Origin: Clostridium sp. UBA699
Lineage (GTDB): Bacteria > Bacillota > Clostridia > Clostridiales > Clostridiaceae
DNA length: 49,236 nt
Direction: 5' to 3'
Assembly (NCBI GenBank): GCA_002298915.1
Contig: DBML01000020.1
Span: forward strand, 1-49,236
Below are positions 16,680 to 24,885 of the stretch, piece after piece (within the stretch, counting starts at the first letter, position 1; each line of letters opens with the position of its first letter). A model generated the notes under the pieces. The model was not told where the DNA came from. It worked only from the letters and a program-made list of their open reading frames with translations, and ran no database searches. Position numbers and translations under genes: made by a program.

Positions 16680-17840
16680 TCAGAAAAGCTTGCCCCAGGT
16701 CACTGTCCCGACTATCCCGTCCACCGTGATGCCCTGGCTGCGCTGGAAGCTCATAACCGCGCTCTGGGTAACAGGTCCGAAGACCCCGTCGACCGACAGG
16801 CTGTAGCCCTTGCTCACAAGGCCCTGCTGGAGCGTCTTGACTGCTGAGCCGCTGCTGCCTATCTTCAGTGTTCCAGGATATGCCGTTGAAGTGCTTCCTC
16901 CCGAACTGCTTCCAAGCTTGCTCCAGGTTACCGGCCCGACTATTCCGTCCACTGTGATACCAACGCTGCGCTGGAAGCTCATTACTGCGCTCTGGGTAAT
17001 AGGCCCGAAGGCACCGTCGACAGCCAGGCTGTAGCCCTTGTTAACCAGCGCTTGCTGAAGCGTCTTTACGGCTGTACCGCTGCTGCCTATCCTTAAGGTA
17101 GGGTAGGCGGTTCCGCCCGATGAGCTCCCTCCCGATGATGTTCCGCTAAGCACTCCGGATACAGTCGCGAAGCTGTAGCCCATGTCTCTGAGGCCGTCGA
17201 TCATAGTCTGAAGTGCGTATTTTGTGTTAGGCGCGCCCGAACCTGTGTGCATCAGCACTATGGCTCCTGGAGTTGCGTTGTTGAGAACCTTTGAGTATAT
17301 GGAAGAAGCCGACCTTCCGTCCCAGTCTATCGTGTCTATCGTCCAGTAAATGGTCTTTGTGTAGCCTGCGTCTCCTACCGCCTGCAGCACAGCTGAGTTG
17401 TATGCGCCGTATGGAGGTCTGAAATATGGCTTGGTCGACCTGCCAGTGATGTTCGTGATTATGTTCTCGGTGGTGCTTAGCTGGCTCTGCATGCTGCTGT
17501 ACGAGATCGTGGTGAAGTCGGGATGCGAATAGGAGTGGTTCCCTATTTCCATTCCTGCGTTGACTATCGCCCTGATGAGTGACGGGTGATTCTCTGCAGC
17601 CTTACCGGTTATGAAGAAGGTTGCCTTGATATTGTTTTCTGCCAGTATGGATAGTATGCTCGATATGTTTGCCCCGTCATCGCCGTCATCGAAGGTAAGA
17701 GCAATAATCTTCGACGACGTGCTGCCTTTCGTGATGAGCTGCGAGGAACTAGCCGATACCGGCGGCGAAAATGCGAAAGAAAACATGAAAACAACGGAAA
17801 GCGCAATGACAGTCCTCAGTGTCCTGAACCTTTTTTTCAT
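16680..17840 (-). CDS. Secreted polysaccharide deacetylase with two peptidoglycan-binding domains (1 of 3)
   Basis: A 386-residue exported enzyme that would remove N-acetyl groups from peptidoglycan or a related glycan. There is a signal peptide (residues 1-30, ending PPVSASS). The NodB domain follows: TFDDGDDG (49-56), metal ligands in HSYSHPDF (His102, His106), RPPYGAYN (141-148), DTIDWDG (169-175) and LMHTG (196-200). A Gly/Ser-rich linker (about 233-245) leads to two PG_binding_1 repeats (about 246-310 and 321-386, each with SFQRS-GITVDGIVG). It has its own promoter and terminator and is the downstream member of a tandem triplet. Confidence 0.93.
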   Translation of the reverse strand: MKKRFRTLRTVIALSVVFMFSFAFSPPVSASSSQLITKGSTSSKIIALTFDDGDDGANISSILSILAENNIKATFFITGKAAENHPSLIRAIVNAGMEIGNHSYSHPDFTTISYSSMQSQLSTTENIITNITGRSTKPYFRPPYGAYNSAVLQAVGDAGYTKTIYWTIDTIDWDGRSASSIYSKVLNNATPGAIVLMHTGSGAPNTKYALQTMIDGLRDMGYSFATVSGVLSGTSSGGSSSGGTAYPTLRIGSSGTAVKTLQQALVNKGYSLAVDGAFGPITQSAVMSFQRSVGITVDGIVGPVTWSKLGSSSGGSTSTAYPGTLKIGSSGSAVKTLQQGLVSKGYSLSVDGVFGPVTQSAVMSFQRSQGITVDGIVGTVTWGKLF

Positions 17841-17882
17841 TCCCTCTCACCCCTTCGATATAAACATTCATTATATCAATCT

Positions 17883-17911
17883 ATGTTATCATAATTTTCT
17901 GATTATTTCAA
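17883..17911 (-). promoter_or_regulatory. Promoter of deacetylase 1 (shared element)
   Basis: TTGAAA (17906-17911), 17-base spacer, TAACAT (17883-17888), with TGA just before the -10 box. The segment CAGAAAATTATGATAA matches the promoters of the other two deacetylases almost base for base. Confidence 0.7.
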
Positions 17912-17933
17912 GCAAGGCCCATGGAGAAAGAAA

Positions 17934-17959
17934 CATGCCGGCTCTTCAAAACCGGCATG
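17934..17959 (-). terminator. Terminator of polysaccharide deacetylase 2
   Basis: CATGCCGG / CCGGCATG stem (17934-17941, 17952-17959), then a T-rich stretch on the minus strand. Confidence 0.8.
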
Positions 17960-17971
17960 CAGATGTTGTTG

Positions 17972-19153
17972 CTAGAAGAGTCTTCCCCAAGTTACCGAAC
18001 CCACGATTCCGTCCACCGATATCCCCTGGCTCCTCTGGAAGCTCATTACTGCGCTCTGGGTCATCGGCCCGAAAACGCCGTCAACGGAGAGGCTGTAGCC
18101 CTTGTTGGCCAGTCCCTGCTGCAGAGTCCTTACCGAGGAACCGCTGCTGCCTATCTTCAGGATTCCAGGATAGGAGGTAGACGAGCTTCCTCCGGAATAG
18201 CTGCCCGAGCTGCTTCCAAGCTTGCTCCAGGTTGCTGGTCCGACTATCCCGTCAACGGTTATGCCGACGCTCCTCTGGAAACTCATAACCGCACTCTGTG
18301 TGGCAGGTCCGAAAACGCCGTCTACAGAAAGGCTGTAGCCCTTGTTTACGAGCGCCTGCTGCAGAGTCCTTACTGACGATCCGCTGCTGCCCAGCCTTAG
18401 GATAGGCTGGCTGGTTGATCCGCTGGTTGATCCGCCGGAATAGGTTCCTGAGGAACCTGCTATGAGCCCCGAAACGGTTGCAAAGCTGTATCCCCTGCTA
18501 GTCAAGGTGTCAATTATATCCTGGAGCGCGTACTTGGTGTTAGGTGCTGTCGAAAGCGCATGCATCAGGACTATGGATCCCGGCGATACGTTGTTCACCA
18601 CTGTGCTGTAGATGTAGGATGCCGAATAGCCTCGCCAGTCGTTAGTGTCTATGTTCCACATTATGGTCCTTGTATAGCCTGCACTGCCCACCGTTGAAAG
18701 TACATTCGAGTTGTATGCTCCTCCTGGCGGCCTGAACAAAGGCTTTGTGGATTCTCCCGTTATGCTGCTTATCACATTGTTGCACCTGTTCAGGTCGTAA
18801 ATCATCGAGCTTGACGAGAGTGAAGTGTATGAAGCGTGCGTGTAGGAGTGGTTGCCAATCTCCATACCGGCATTATGTATGGCCCTTACAATTCCTGGAT
18901 TGTTTGCGGCTGCGTCTCCCACGATGAAGAATGTTGCCTTGATGCCGTTGGCCTGCAGTATTGACAGAATAGCGTTTACATTCGTAGATGAATAGCAGTC
19001 ATCGAAGGTCAGCGCAACAACTTTTTTCGTAGTGCTGACTTTGCTTATCACAGTCGAACTGGCCGATACTGACGGCGGCGAGAGTGCCGAAAGAAACATG
19101 AAACCAATAGCAAAAGCCATACTGGCTCCGAAACTCTTGAATCTTCTGTTCAT
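17972..19153 (-). CDS. Secreted polysaccharide deacetylase with two peptidoglycan-binding domains (2 of 3)
   Basis: A 393-residue paralogue of the neighbouring genes with a signal peptide, NodB domain and two PG_binding_1 repeats. The NodB motifs are TFDDCYSS (Cys in place of the usual Gly after FDD), HSYTHASY, RPPGGAYN (Gly instead of Tyr in RPPYG) and LMHALS. The start at 19153 is preferred over 19162, because the GGGGTGA ribosome binding site would leave only one base before the latter. The changed residues in motifs 1 and 3 suggest a shifted substrate or rate, which is inference. Confidence 0.92.
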   Translation of the reverse strand: MNRRFKSFGASMAFAIGFMFLSALSPPSVSASSTVISKVSTTKKVVALTFDDCYSSTNVNAILSILQANGIKATFFIVGDAAANNPGIVRAIHNAGMEIGNHSYTHASYTSLSSSSMIYDLNRCNNVISSITGESTKPLFRPPGGAYNSNVLSTVGSAGYTRTIMWNIDTNDWRGYSASYIYSTVVNNVSPGSIVLMHALSTAPNTKYALQDIIDTLTSRGYSFATVSGLIAGSSGTYSGGSTSGSTSQPILRLGSSGSSVRTLQQALVNKGYSLSVDGVFGPATQSAVMSFQRSVGITVDGIVGPATWSKLGSSSGSYSGGSSSTSYPGILKIGSSGSSVRTLQQGLANKGYSLSVDGVFGPMTQSAVMSFQRSQGISVDGIVGSVTWGRLF

Positions 19154-19186
19154 GACATTCACCCCTTTATATGTGGTCTTATAAAA

Positions 19187-19215
19187 ATTTTATCACAATA
19201 TTCTGACATATGCAA
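19187..19215 (-). promoter_or_regulatory. Promoter of deacetylase 2 (shared element)
   Basis: TTGCAT (19210-19215), 17-base spacer, TAAAAT (19187-19192) with an extended TGA. It shares CAGAATATTGTGATAA with the other two deacetylase promoters. Confidence 0.75.
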
Positions 19216-19352
19216 ACATTGTGTGAACTCCCGGATTGTTAATAAAATGTTCTCATGTATCACATAAAACTGTGAAATTTGGAATTTATTATATAAATAT
19301 ATTATTAAGTTCCCCCTTGATAATATGCAAAATTTACCCGATTTAACCCAAA

Positions 19353-19415
19353 GGGCGGAATTCCCCACCCTCTCTTCCTGTTTCTTCAGGAGCTGATGGT
19401 GGGGATGGATGGCCC
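19353..19415. other. Nested inverted repeats, possible structured RNA of unknown class
   Basis: Three nested helices can form: GGGC/GCCC (19353-19356, 19412-19415), CCCCACC/GGTGGGG (19363-19369, 19398-19404) and TCCTG/CAGGA (19376-19380, 19387-19391) with a six-base loop. No T-tract follows and no reading frame here looks real. It sits in the 326-base gap between deacetylases 2 and 3, the rest of which is AT-rich with nothing recognised. Confidence 0.4.
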
Positions 19416-19429
19416 TGCAGAACGCGAAG

Positions 19430-19467
19430 AAGCCGCAAACCATTTAAACTGAAATGGTTTGCGGCTT
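19430..19467. terminator. Long hairpin after deacetylase 3
   Basis: A perfect 16-bp stem (19430-19445 with 19452-19467) begins just downstream of the deacetylase 3 stop. The T-tract is poor on the minus strand (CTTCTTC), so termination efficiency is uncertain. Confidence 0.65.
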
Positions 19468-19479
19468 GATTGTTTTAGT

Positions 19480-20670
19480 TTAGAAGAGCCTTCCCCAAGT
19501 CACCGGACCCACGATTCCGTCCACAGTTATCCCCTGGCTTCTCTGGAAGCTCATGACTGCGCTCTGGGTGATCGGTCCGAAAACTCCATCCACCGACAGG
19601 CTGTAGCCCCTGTTGACCAGCGCCTGCTGCAGAGTCTTTACTGCGGTCCCGCTGCTTCCTATCTTAAGGAGCCCAGGATATGAGGTTGAGCTTGAGGTAT
19701 ACGTTCCCGATGAAGTTCCAAGCTTGCTCCAGGTTACAGGTCCGACCTCGCCGTCCACAAGGATTCCGACGCTGCGCTGGAAGCTCATTACTGCATTCTG
19801 GGTGATCGGTCCGAATTCTCCGTCGACAACCAGGCTGTAGCCTTTGCTGACCAGAGCCTGCTGAAGCCTTGTGACCTCGGCTCCCGTGCTCCCCAGCCTC
19901 AGTATGCCGTCGCTTGATACCGTTGTGCTTGCGGTGCCTGTGTATCCTCTTGAAAAGCTGCCCCTTGAGCCGGCCAGAAGCTGAGATACGGTTGCAAAGC
20001 TGTAGCCTCTGCTGCTGAGCGTGTCTATTATCCTCTGAAGGGCATACCTTGTGTTCGCAGCCTCATAGTTGCAGTGCATCAGAACAATTGAGCCAGGAGT
20101 TACGTTGTTAACCACCCTGGAATATATCGTATTTGCAGACACTCCGCTCCAGTCCTGAGGGTCGACATTCCACATTATTGTTTTCGTAAATCCGGCATCG
20201 CCGGCTGCTTTCAATACATTAGAGCTATATGCTCCGTAAGGCGGCCTGAACAGAGGTTTCGTCGATTTCCCTATCACGTTGGCTATAGCGGTATCAGACC
20301 TTCTGATCTCGTTCTGAACCCTGCCGTAAGAGATAGTCGTAAGGTCTAGATGGTTGTACGAGTGGTTGCCGATCTCCATGCCTGAATTTGATATTGACCT
20401 TATGCTGCTCGGATGCGCGGCCGCATTTTCTCCGTTGACAAAGAATGTGGCCTTGATGCCGTTTGAGTTTAGCGTGTCCAGTACAGCTGATATGTTCGAG
20501 GTCGAGCTGCAGTCATCGAAGGTGAGTGCTACCACCTTCACGGATGTGCTTCCCTTGAAAATCAGCTGGGATGCGCTTGCAGAAACGGACGGCGGCAGGA
20601 ATACCGAAACAAAAGTTAAAACCAGCGACAGCGCGATTAAAGTTCTGAAGCTTCTTAAACGACTTTTCAT
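19480..20670 (-). CDS. Secreted polysaccharide deacetylase with two peptidoglycan-binding domains (3 of 3)
   Basis: A 396-residue member of the triplet: signal peptide ending PPSVSASAS, NodB domain with TFDDCSST, HSYNHLDL, RPPYGAYS, VDPQDWSG and LMHCNYE, then two PG_binding_1 repeats ending in VTWGRLF. Motif 1 has Cys after FDD, as in copy 2. The start at 20670 follows GAGGTGAGGGGG; the frame can be extended to 20721 but that part overlaps the promoter at 20712-20740. The repeats should target the enzyme to the cell wall. Confidence 0.92.
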   Translation of the reverse strand: MKSRLRSFRTLIALSLVLTFVSVFLPPSVSASASQLIFKGSTSVKVVALTFDDCSSTSNISAVLDTLNSNGIKATFFVNGENAAAHPSSIRSISNSGMEIGNHSYNHLDLTTISYGRVQNEIRRSDTAIANVIGKSTKPLFRPPYGAYSSNVLKAAGDAGFTKTIMWNVDPQDWSGVSANTIYSRVVNNVTPGSIVLMHCNYEAANTRYALQRIIDTLSSRGYSFATVSQLLAGSRGSFSRGYTGTASTTVSSDGILRLGSTGAEVTRLQQALVSKGYSLVVDGEFGPITQNAVMSFQRSVGILVDGEVGPVTWSKLGTSSGTYTSSSTSYPGLLKIGSSGTAVKTLQQALVNRGYSLSVDGVFGPITQSAVMSFQRSQGITVDGIVGPVTWGRLF

Positions 20671-20711
20671 CCCCCTCACCTCTCTTTTTAGCATGTAGAC
20701 GATATATGCTA

Positions 20712-20740
20712 ATTTTATCACAATTTTCTGTCAATTACAA
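20712..20740 (-). promoter_or_regulatory. Promoter of deacetylase 3 (shared element)
   Basis: TTGTAA (20735-20740), 17-base spacer, TAAAAT (20712-20717), extended TGA. The core CAGAAAATTGTGATAA is the best copy of the element shared by the three deacetylase genes. Confidence 0.75.
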
Positions 20741-20779
20741 TCTGGTGAGCTCCCTTTGATGGCCTTCCGCTGATGTTAC

Positions 20780-20788
20780 TGATATAAT
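20780..20788 (+). promoter_or_regulatory. Extended -10 promoter of the small membrane protein gene
   Basis: TGATATAAT, a consensus extended -10 element; no good -35 box is present. Confidence 0.55.
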
Positions 20789-20822
20789 TAGAGTATAGAT
20801 TATTACCGCGGAGGTTTTCATT

Positions 20823-21209
20823 ATGAATAGTTTCAACGACTGGCTCGGAGACAAGCTTTCCTATGTCCTCTCCACCATGGCCATGTTCTACGGCATCACG
20901 TTCCTCGTCATTGCGCCTCTTTTTTTCCAGACGCCCAACACTCCTGTGGGCTGGATGCAGTACGTCGTCTCGGTCTTCTTCCAGGGGGTCGCCCTCCCAG
21001 TGCTCGGCTACACCTCCAGGAAAAGCGGCGAGGTTCAGGCAAGGATGCTTCAGGAAACGCACGACACCGTCATGAAGGAGCTTGACTACATAAAGAAGCA
21101 GCAGGAGGAGGCAAGCCTCGAGCGCGATGAGCTTCAGAAGATCATGTCCGAGATCAGGGACATGACTCAGGAAATCCACAGGATTAGAAGCCGGGATGAT
21201 ATGGTATAA
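20823..21209 (+). CDS. Small membrane protein with C-terminal coiled coil, function unknown
   Basis: A 128-residue protein I do not recognise by name. It has two hydrophobic segments (about residues 13-35 and 44-62) and then a highly charged helix of about 60 residues rich in Glu, Lys and Gln (METHDTVMKELDYIKKQQEE region), predicted as a coiled coil facing the cytoplasm. A GGAGG ribosome binding site lies nine bases before the ATG. It is followed closely by three more plus-strand genes. The design suggests a membrane-tethered scaffold, but nothing in the sequence gives a specific role. Confidence 0.75.
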   Translation: MNSFNDWLGDKLSYVLSTMAMFYGITFLVIAPLFFQTPNTPVGWMQYVVSVFFQGVALPVLGYTSRKSGEVQARMLQETHDTVMKELDYIKKQQEEASLERDELQKIMSEIRDMTQEIHRIRSRDDMV

Positions 21210-21210
21210 T
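21202..21210 (+). promoter_or_regulatory. Extended -10 element inside the end of the preceding gene
   Basis: TGGTATAAT overlaps the stop codon of the 128-residue membrane protein gene and may give separate expression of the genes downstream. Confidence 0.5.
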
Positions 21211-21242
21211 TATTTACATACTGATGTTTGGGGAGGATTCGC

Positions 21243-21413
21243 TTGAAAGTAAACGGGAACAAGCTCATGAAGTACATGTCCGTGTTTCTCATTGTGTGCG
21301 GGAACCTTATTTTTCTCGCTGCGATCACGGGACACGGTGACAAGAAGGATGCAATGCTCGGAATCCTGGCTTTGGCCATGGGAGTCCTGGGCTTCAAAAA
21401 TTACAGCGATTAG
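21243..21413 (+). CDS. Very small membrane protein (56 aa), TTG start
   Basis: A 56-residue protein with two predicted membrane segments (about residues 11-26 and 35-50) separated by a short polar loop GHGDKKDA. The TTG at 21243 is chosen since GGGGAGG ends six bases before it; a second TTG at 21228 would place this site inside the coding region. It lies 20 bases before the nitroreductase gene and is probably co-transcribed with it. Function unknown. Confidence 0.7.
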   Translation: MKVNGNKLMKYMSVFLIVCGNLIFLAAITGHGDKKDAMLGILALAMGVLGFKNYSD

Positions 21414-21433
21414 CTGCTGAGGAGGTATTCATT

Positions 21434-22252
21434 ATGTTCACTGTAAACAAGAAGAAATGTGTGGGCTGCGGGAAATGCGTAAGGGACTGCTTCGTAAACG
21501 ACATTGTTCTTGAAGAGAAGAAGGCCTTTATAAAAAACGAAGCCTGCATAAAATGCGGCCACTGCGTGGCAATATGCCCCGAAAACGCTGTGGCCACAGA
21601 CGAATACGACATGGACGACGTGCTCGAATACAGCAAGAAGAGCTTTGAAGTTGACGAGGACCATCTCCTTAATTTCATGAAGTTCAGGAGGACAGTCAGG
21701 AAATTCAAGGACAAGGATGTTAGCGCAAAGAAGCTTTCCATGATAATCGAAGCTGGCAGATTTTCACCGACGGCCAGCAACAAGCAGGAAGTATCCTACA
21801 CGGTCGTCATGGATGGGGTAGGGGAGCTGGCCTCCATGGCATTGGAAAGCCTGAAGAGGAAAGGCGAGCTGATGCTCGGAGATGAGAATGAAAATGCCCT
21901 TCTGAAAAGGTACGCCTCCTCATGGATTAAGATGCATGAGGAATTCCAGACCGACCCCAAAAAAGGGGACAGGCTTTTCTTCAATGCCCCAGCGGTGATA
22001 GTTGTGGCTGCCAATACCGATACCGACGGCGCCCTGGCCTCCTCCAGGATGGAGCTCATGGCAAACGCCATGGGGCTCGGCGTCCTCTTCAGCGGATTCT
22101 TCGTCAGGGCTTCCAGGGACAACAAGGAGATCCTGGATTTCCTGGGAGTCAAGGAAGGCCAGCATGTGGTGACCTGCCTGGTTGTAGGCTATCCTGACGT
22201 CAATTACGAGAGGACCGTCCCGAGGAAAGCGGCAGACGTGACCTGGAAATAA
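21434..22252 (+). CDS. Nitroreductase with N-terminal 2[4Fe-4S] ferredoxin domain
   Basis: A 272-residue fusion. Residues 1-60 are a bacterial ferredoxin domain with CVGCGKCVRDC and CIKCGHCVAICP. Residues 75-270 are an FMN-dependent nitroreductase domain beginning FMKFRRTVRKFKDKDV and containing EAGRFSPTASNKQ and GLGVLFSGFFVRA. Such fusions are typical of clostridia and probably take electrons from ferredoxin rather than NAD(P)H; the physiological substrate is not known. AGGAGG precedes the start. The PanE-like gene follows after 19 bases. Confidence 0.92.
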   Translation: MFTVNKKKCVGCGKCVRDCFVNDIVLEEKKAFIKNEACIKCGHCVAICPENAVATDEYDMDDVLEYSKKSFEVDEDHLLNFMKFRRTVRKFKDKDVSAKKLSMIIEAGRFSPTASNKQEVSYTVVMDGVGELASMALESLKRKGELMLGDENENALLKRYASSWIKMHEEFQTDPKKGDRLFFNAPAVIVVAANTDTDGALASSRMELMANAMGLGVLFSGFFVRASRDNKEILDFLGVKEGQHVVTCLVVGYPDVNYERTVPRKAADVTWK

Positions 22253-22271
22253 TCAGTCGGAGGTAACGCAA

Positions 22272-23183
22272 ATGAAATACCTGATCGTTGGCCCAGGGGG
22301 CATAGGCGGTTCGTTGGGCGGATTTCTGGCCTCTGCAGGCCACGATGTTTCCTTCATCGCCCGCGGAAAGACCCTTGAGGCCCTTCGGAGTCACGGCTTG
22401 AAATTAAATTCCGACCTAAAGGGACCAATCCATATTGAAAACCCGAAAGCCTTCCCGCCGGGGGAATACGAAGGCTATGCGGATGTAATCTTCGTCTGCG
22501 TCAAGGACTACTCCCTTGACAGCGTACTGCCGGTCCTGGAAAAGGCATGCGGAAGCGGCACTGTAGTGATACCGCTCCTCAACGGCTTCGGTGCAGGAGA
22601 CAGGATAAGGGCCAGGCTGCCCGGCTGCAGAATCGCAGACGGCTGCATATACATTTCCGCATTCATTGATTCGCCCGGCACCATAACGCAGATAGGCAGC
22701 CTTTTCAGGATGGTTTTCGGCTTCAGGGAAACCTCCTGTCCAGGCCATGCCATCCTTGAAGCGGCGGAATCCGATCTGAGGGGCTGCGGGATAGACGCTG
22801 CAGCCTCAGGCAGGATAGAGGCGGAGATATTCAGGAAATTCTCCTTCGTTTCCACTGCAGGCGCCTGCGGCGCTTACTACGGGATCAAAGTCGGCGACAT
22901 GCAGCGCGTCGGCCAATACCGTGATACCTTCCTTGGGCTTTGCTCAGAAATGAAAGCCATTGCCGGAAAGCTTGGCTTCGAATTTGAGCAGGACCTTGTG
23001 AACATCAACCTCGGCGTACTCGACAAGCTGTCGCCGGAAACCACCTCCTCCCTTCAGAAGGACCTTGCAGCTGGCAGGGAGAGCGAGATCGACAGCCTGA
23101 TATTCAGCGTGTTGACGCTGGCAGACAGTCTCGGAGTGGAGGCCCCCATTTATCGGCTTGTGGCGGAAAAATTGAAGCAATAG
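22272..23183 (+). CDS. Ketopantoate reductase family protein (PanE/ApbA-like)
   Basis: A 303-residue NADPH-dependent reductase. The N-terminal Rossmann domain starts YLIVGPGGIGGSLGGFLASAGHDVSFIARG (dinucleotide-binding Gly motif). The helical C-terminal domain holds the catalytic Lys in IFRKFSFVSTAGACGAYYG, and SSLQKDLAAGRESEIDSL provides the conserved Ser-Ser and Glu. Family members make pantoate for CoA, but many paralogues act on other 2-oxoacids, and no other pantothenate gene is near. It is last in the plus-strand operon and is followed by a terminator. Confidence 0.87.
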   Translation: MKYLIVGPGGIGGSLGGFLASAGHDVSFIARGKTLEALRSHGLKLNSDLKGPIHIENPKAFPPGEYEGYADVIFVCVKDYSLDSVLPVLEKACGSGTVVIPLLNGFGAGDRIRARLPGCRIADGCIYISAFIDSPGTITQIGSLFRMVFGFRETSCPGHAILEAAESDLRGCGIDAAASGRIEAEIFRKFSFVSTAGACGAYYGIKVGDMQRVGQYRDTFLGLCSEMKAIAGKLGFEFEQDLVNINLGVLDKLSPETTSSLQKDLAAGRESEIDSLIFSVLTLADSLGVEAPIYRLVAEKLKQ

Positions 23184-23184
23184 G

Positions 23185-23228
23185 AAAAAGGAAGAGAACT
23201 TCGAGTATTGAAAAGTTTCTCTTCCTTT
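23185..23228. terminator. Bidirectional terminator between panE-like and aspartate decarboxylase genes
   Basis: Near-perfect stem AAGGAAGAGAA-CTT / AAG-TTTCTCTTCCTT with a ten-base loop; A-tract on one side and T-tract on the other, serving the convergent genes. Confidence 0.85.
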
Positions 23229-23245
23229 CTTGTGCCCTATTCGCC

Positions 23246-24871
23246 TTATTTCTCTTTCCATTCCGCCACGTAGGCCTCGAGCACCTCGTGCAGAACCGTC
23301 CCTATCCTTGAGTAGGAGTCGTCGTTGAGGTTTGCTAGCGATATCCTTATGGACCATTCCGGCCCGCTGAAGCCGCTGCCGTCAAGAAGCACTATCGAGG
23401 ACTGCTCCGCTAGCCTTATGAGCACGTCGACAGTCTTGTAGTTGTCCTTCAGGTATTTAGCGAAATCGTCCCCGTAGTTCTGGCTAGCCCACTCGAGCAG
23501 GTCGAATTGCGTGTAGTACGCCGCGCTGTACTGGTCCTTCTTGACATCGAGGCCAAGCCCGTCGAACAGGAGCTTCTGCCTGCGTCTGCAGATGTTCTTT
23601 GTCAGCTTCTTGTACCTGTTCTCCTTGTCCGTTATGGCGAACAGCGAGAAGAACGCCATCTGCACCTGCTGAGGAGTTGAGAGTCCAGCCGTGTGGTTCA
23701 GCGCCACCTGCCTGCTGTCCGCCACTATCCTGTCCACGAACTCTATGCTGTCAGGGTTTGTTGACAGGCCCGAGTACCTTCTTCTCGCCCTTTCCTTTCT
23801 GTCCTCGTCCTGCTCCCTCAGGAGCTTGTCGAACACGTTGTCCTCGTAGAGGGCTATGGTGCCGAGCCTCCAGCCTGTGACGCCGAAGTATTTCGAGTAG
23901 GAGTAAACCCCTATGGTGTTGTACGGCAGGTCTGCCATCAGCGACCTGAAGCCGTCGACGAACGTGCTATATACGTCGTCCGAGATGATCATGAGGTCAG
24001 GGTTGTCCTTCTCCACGATCTTCTTGAGAAGCTTCACCGTTTCAGGCCTCATCGCCACCGAAGGAGGGTTGCTCGGATTCACTATGAACAGCGCCTTTAT
24101 GGAGCTGTCCCTGAGCTTCTCCATCTCCGAAGCCGGGTACTGCCATGTCCTGTTCCCCTGCTTGTCCGTTTCGTTGGCGGAGATGTTGACAACCTCGAAG
24201 CTGTAGCGCGGCAGGTGCGGTATCTCAAGGTAAGGGGTGAACACCGGCGTCATTATAGCTATCCGGTCGCCCTTGGAGAGCATGTTGTTTGCGATCAGTG
24301 AGTCGAACACGTAGCACATACCCGCCGTGGCGCCCTCCACAGCGAAGGTCTTGAACTTCCCTTCAAGCGGCTCGTTGTAGCAAAGCTCCTGTATGAGGTA
24401 GTCGTTGACCACCTTCTCCACATGCCTCAGCATCCTGTCCGGCATAGGGTAGTTGTCGCCTATCGTGCCGTCCGCAAGCTCGTATATCCATTCGTCCGGG
24501 TCGAAGCCCTTCACCGTTATCCCGTAGTTTATCATCCTCTTGAGGAGCTCCGCTCCCGGTGCGTCGCTGTTTCTGCTGATGTATTCCTTGAAGCGCTGGG
24601 CGATCCCCTCCTTCTTAGGCATACCCGCCAGGTCGTTGTCGCTCCAAACCCTCCTGCTTTCCGATATGGCGAACTGTCCGAAGGTGAAGAAGGCCTCCCT
24701 CGGGGTCGCCGCTATCCAGTTGGGATTTCCCCTTCCAGCATCGAGCAGCGAGTGCGTTCCGCTCTTGTTCGACTCCGCTGCAAGGCTTATGAGCTTGTCC
24801 TTGAGCTCGAACGGGCTTATCTTGCCGTATACTTTCTCTATTTCTTCTCTCTGAAGACTCATCTTATCCAT
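23246..24871 (-). CDS. asdA: Bifunctional aspartate aminotransferase / aspartate 4-decarboxylase
   Basis: A 541-residue PLP enzyme that converts L-aspartate to L-alanine and CO2. It is longer than plain aminotransferases, with the extra N-terminal segment of the AsdA family (ISPFELKDKLISLA, LLDAGRGNPNW). The fold-type I core shows EGATAGMCYVFDSL, VNPSNPPSV (264-272), the Asp of SDDVYSTF (297-304) and the Schiff-base lysine in YSYSKYFGVTGWR (about Lys327). The start at 24871 follows AGGAGG by six bases. It is last in the operon asparaginase, Lrp, AsdA. In several bacteria this reaction, with an aspartate/alanine antiporter, builds proton motive force; no antiporter gene lies in this window. 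Confidence 0.93.
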   Translation of the reverse strand: MDKMSLQREEIEKVYGKISPFELKDKLISLAAESNKSGTHSLLDAGRGNPNWIAATPREAFFTFGQFAISESRRVWSDNDLAGMPKKEGIAQRFKEYISRNSDAPGAELLKRMINYGITVKGFDPDEWIYELADGTIGDNYPMPDRMLRHVEKVVNDYLIQELCYNEPLEGKFKTFAVEGATAGMCYVFDSLIANNMLSKGDRIAIMTPVFTPYLEIPHLPRYSFEVVNISANETDKQGNRTWQYPASEMEKLRDSSIKALFIVNPSNPPSVAMRPETVKLLKKIVEKDNPDLMIISDDVYSTFVDGFRSLMADLPYNTIGVYSYSKYFGVTGWRLGTIALYEDNVFDKLLREQDEDRKERARRRYSGLSTNPDSIEFVDRIVADSRQVALNHTAGLSTPQQVQMAFFSLFAITDKENRYKKLTKNICRRRQKLLFDGLGLDVKKDQYSAAYYTQFDLLEWASQNYGDDFAKYLKDNYKTVDVLIRLAEQSSIVLLDGSGFSGPEWSIRISLANLNDDSYSRIGTVLHEVLEAYVAEWKEK

Positions 24872-24885
24872 TATATGCCTCCTGG

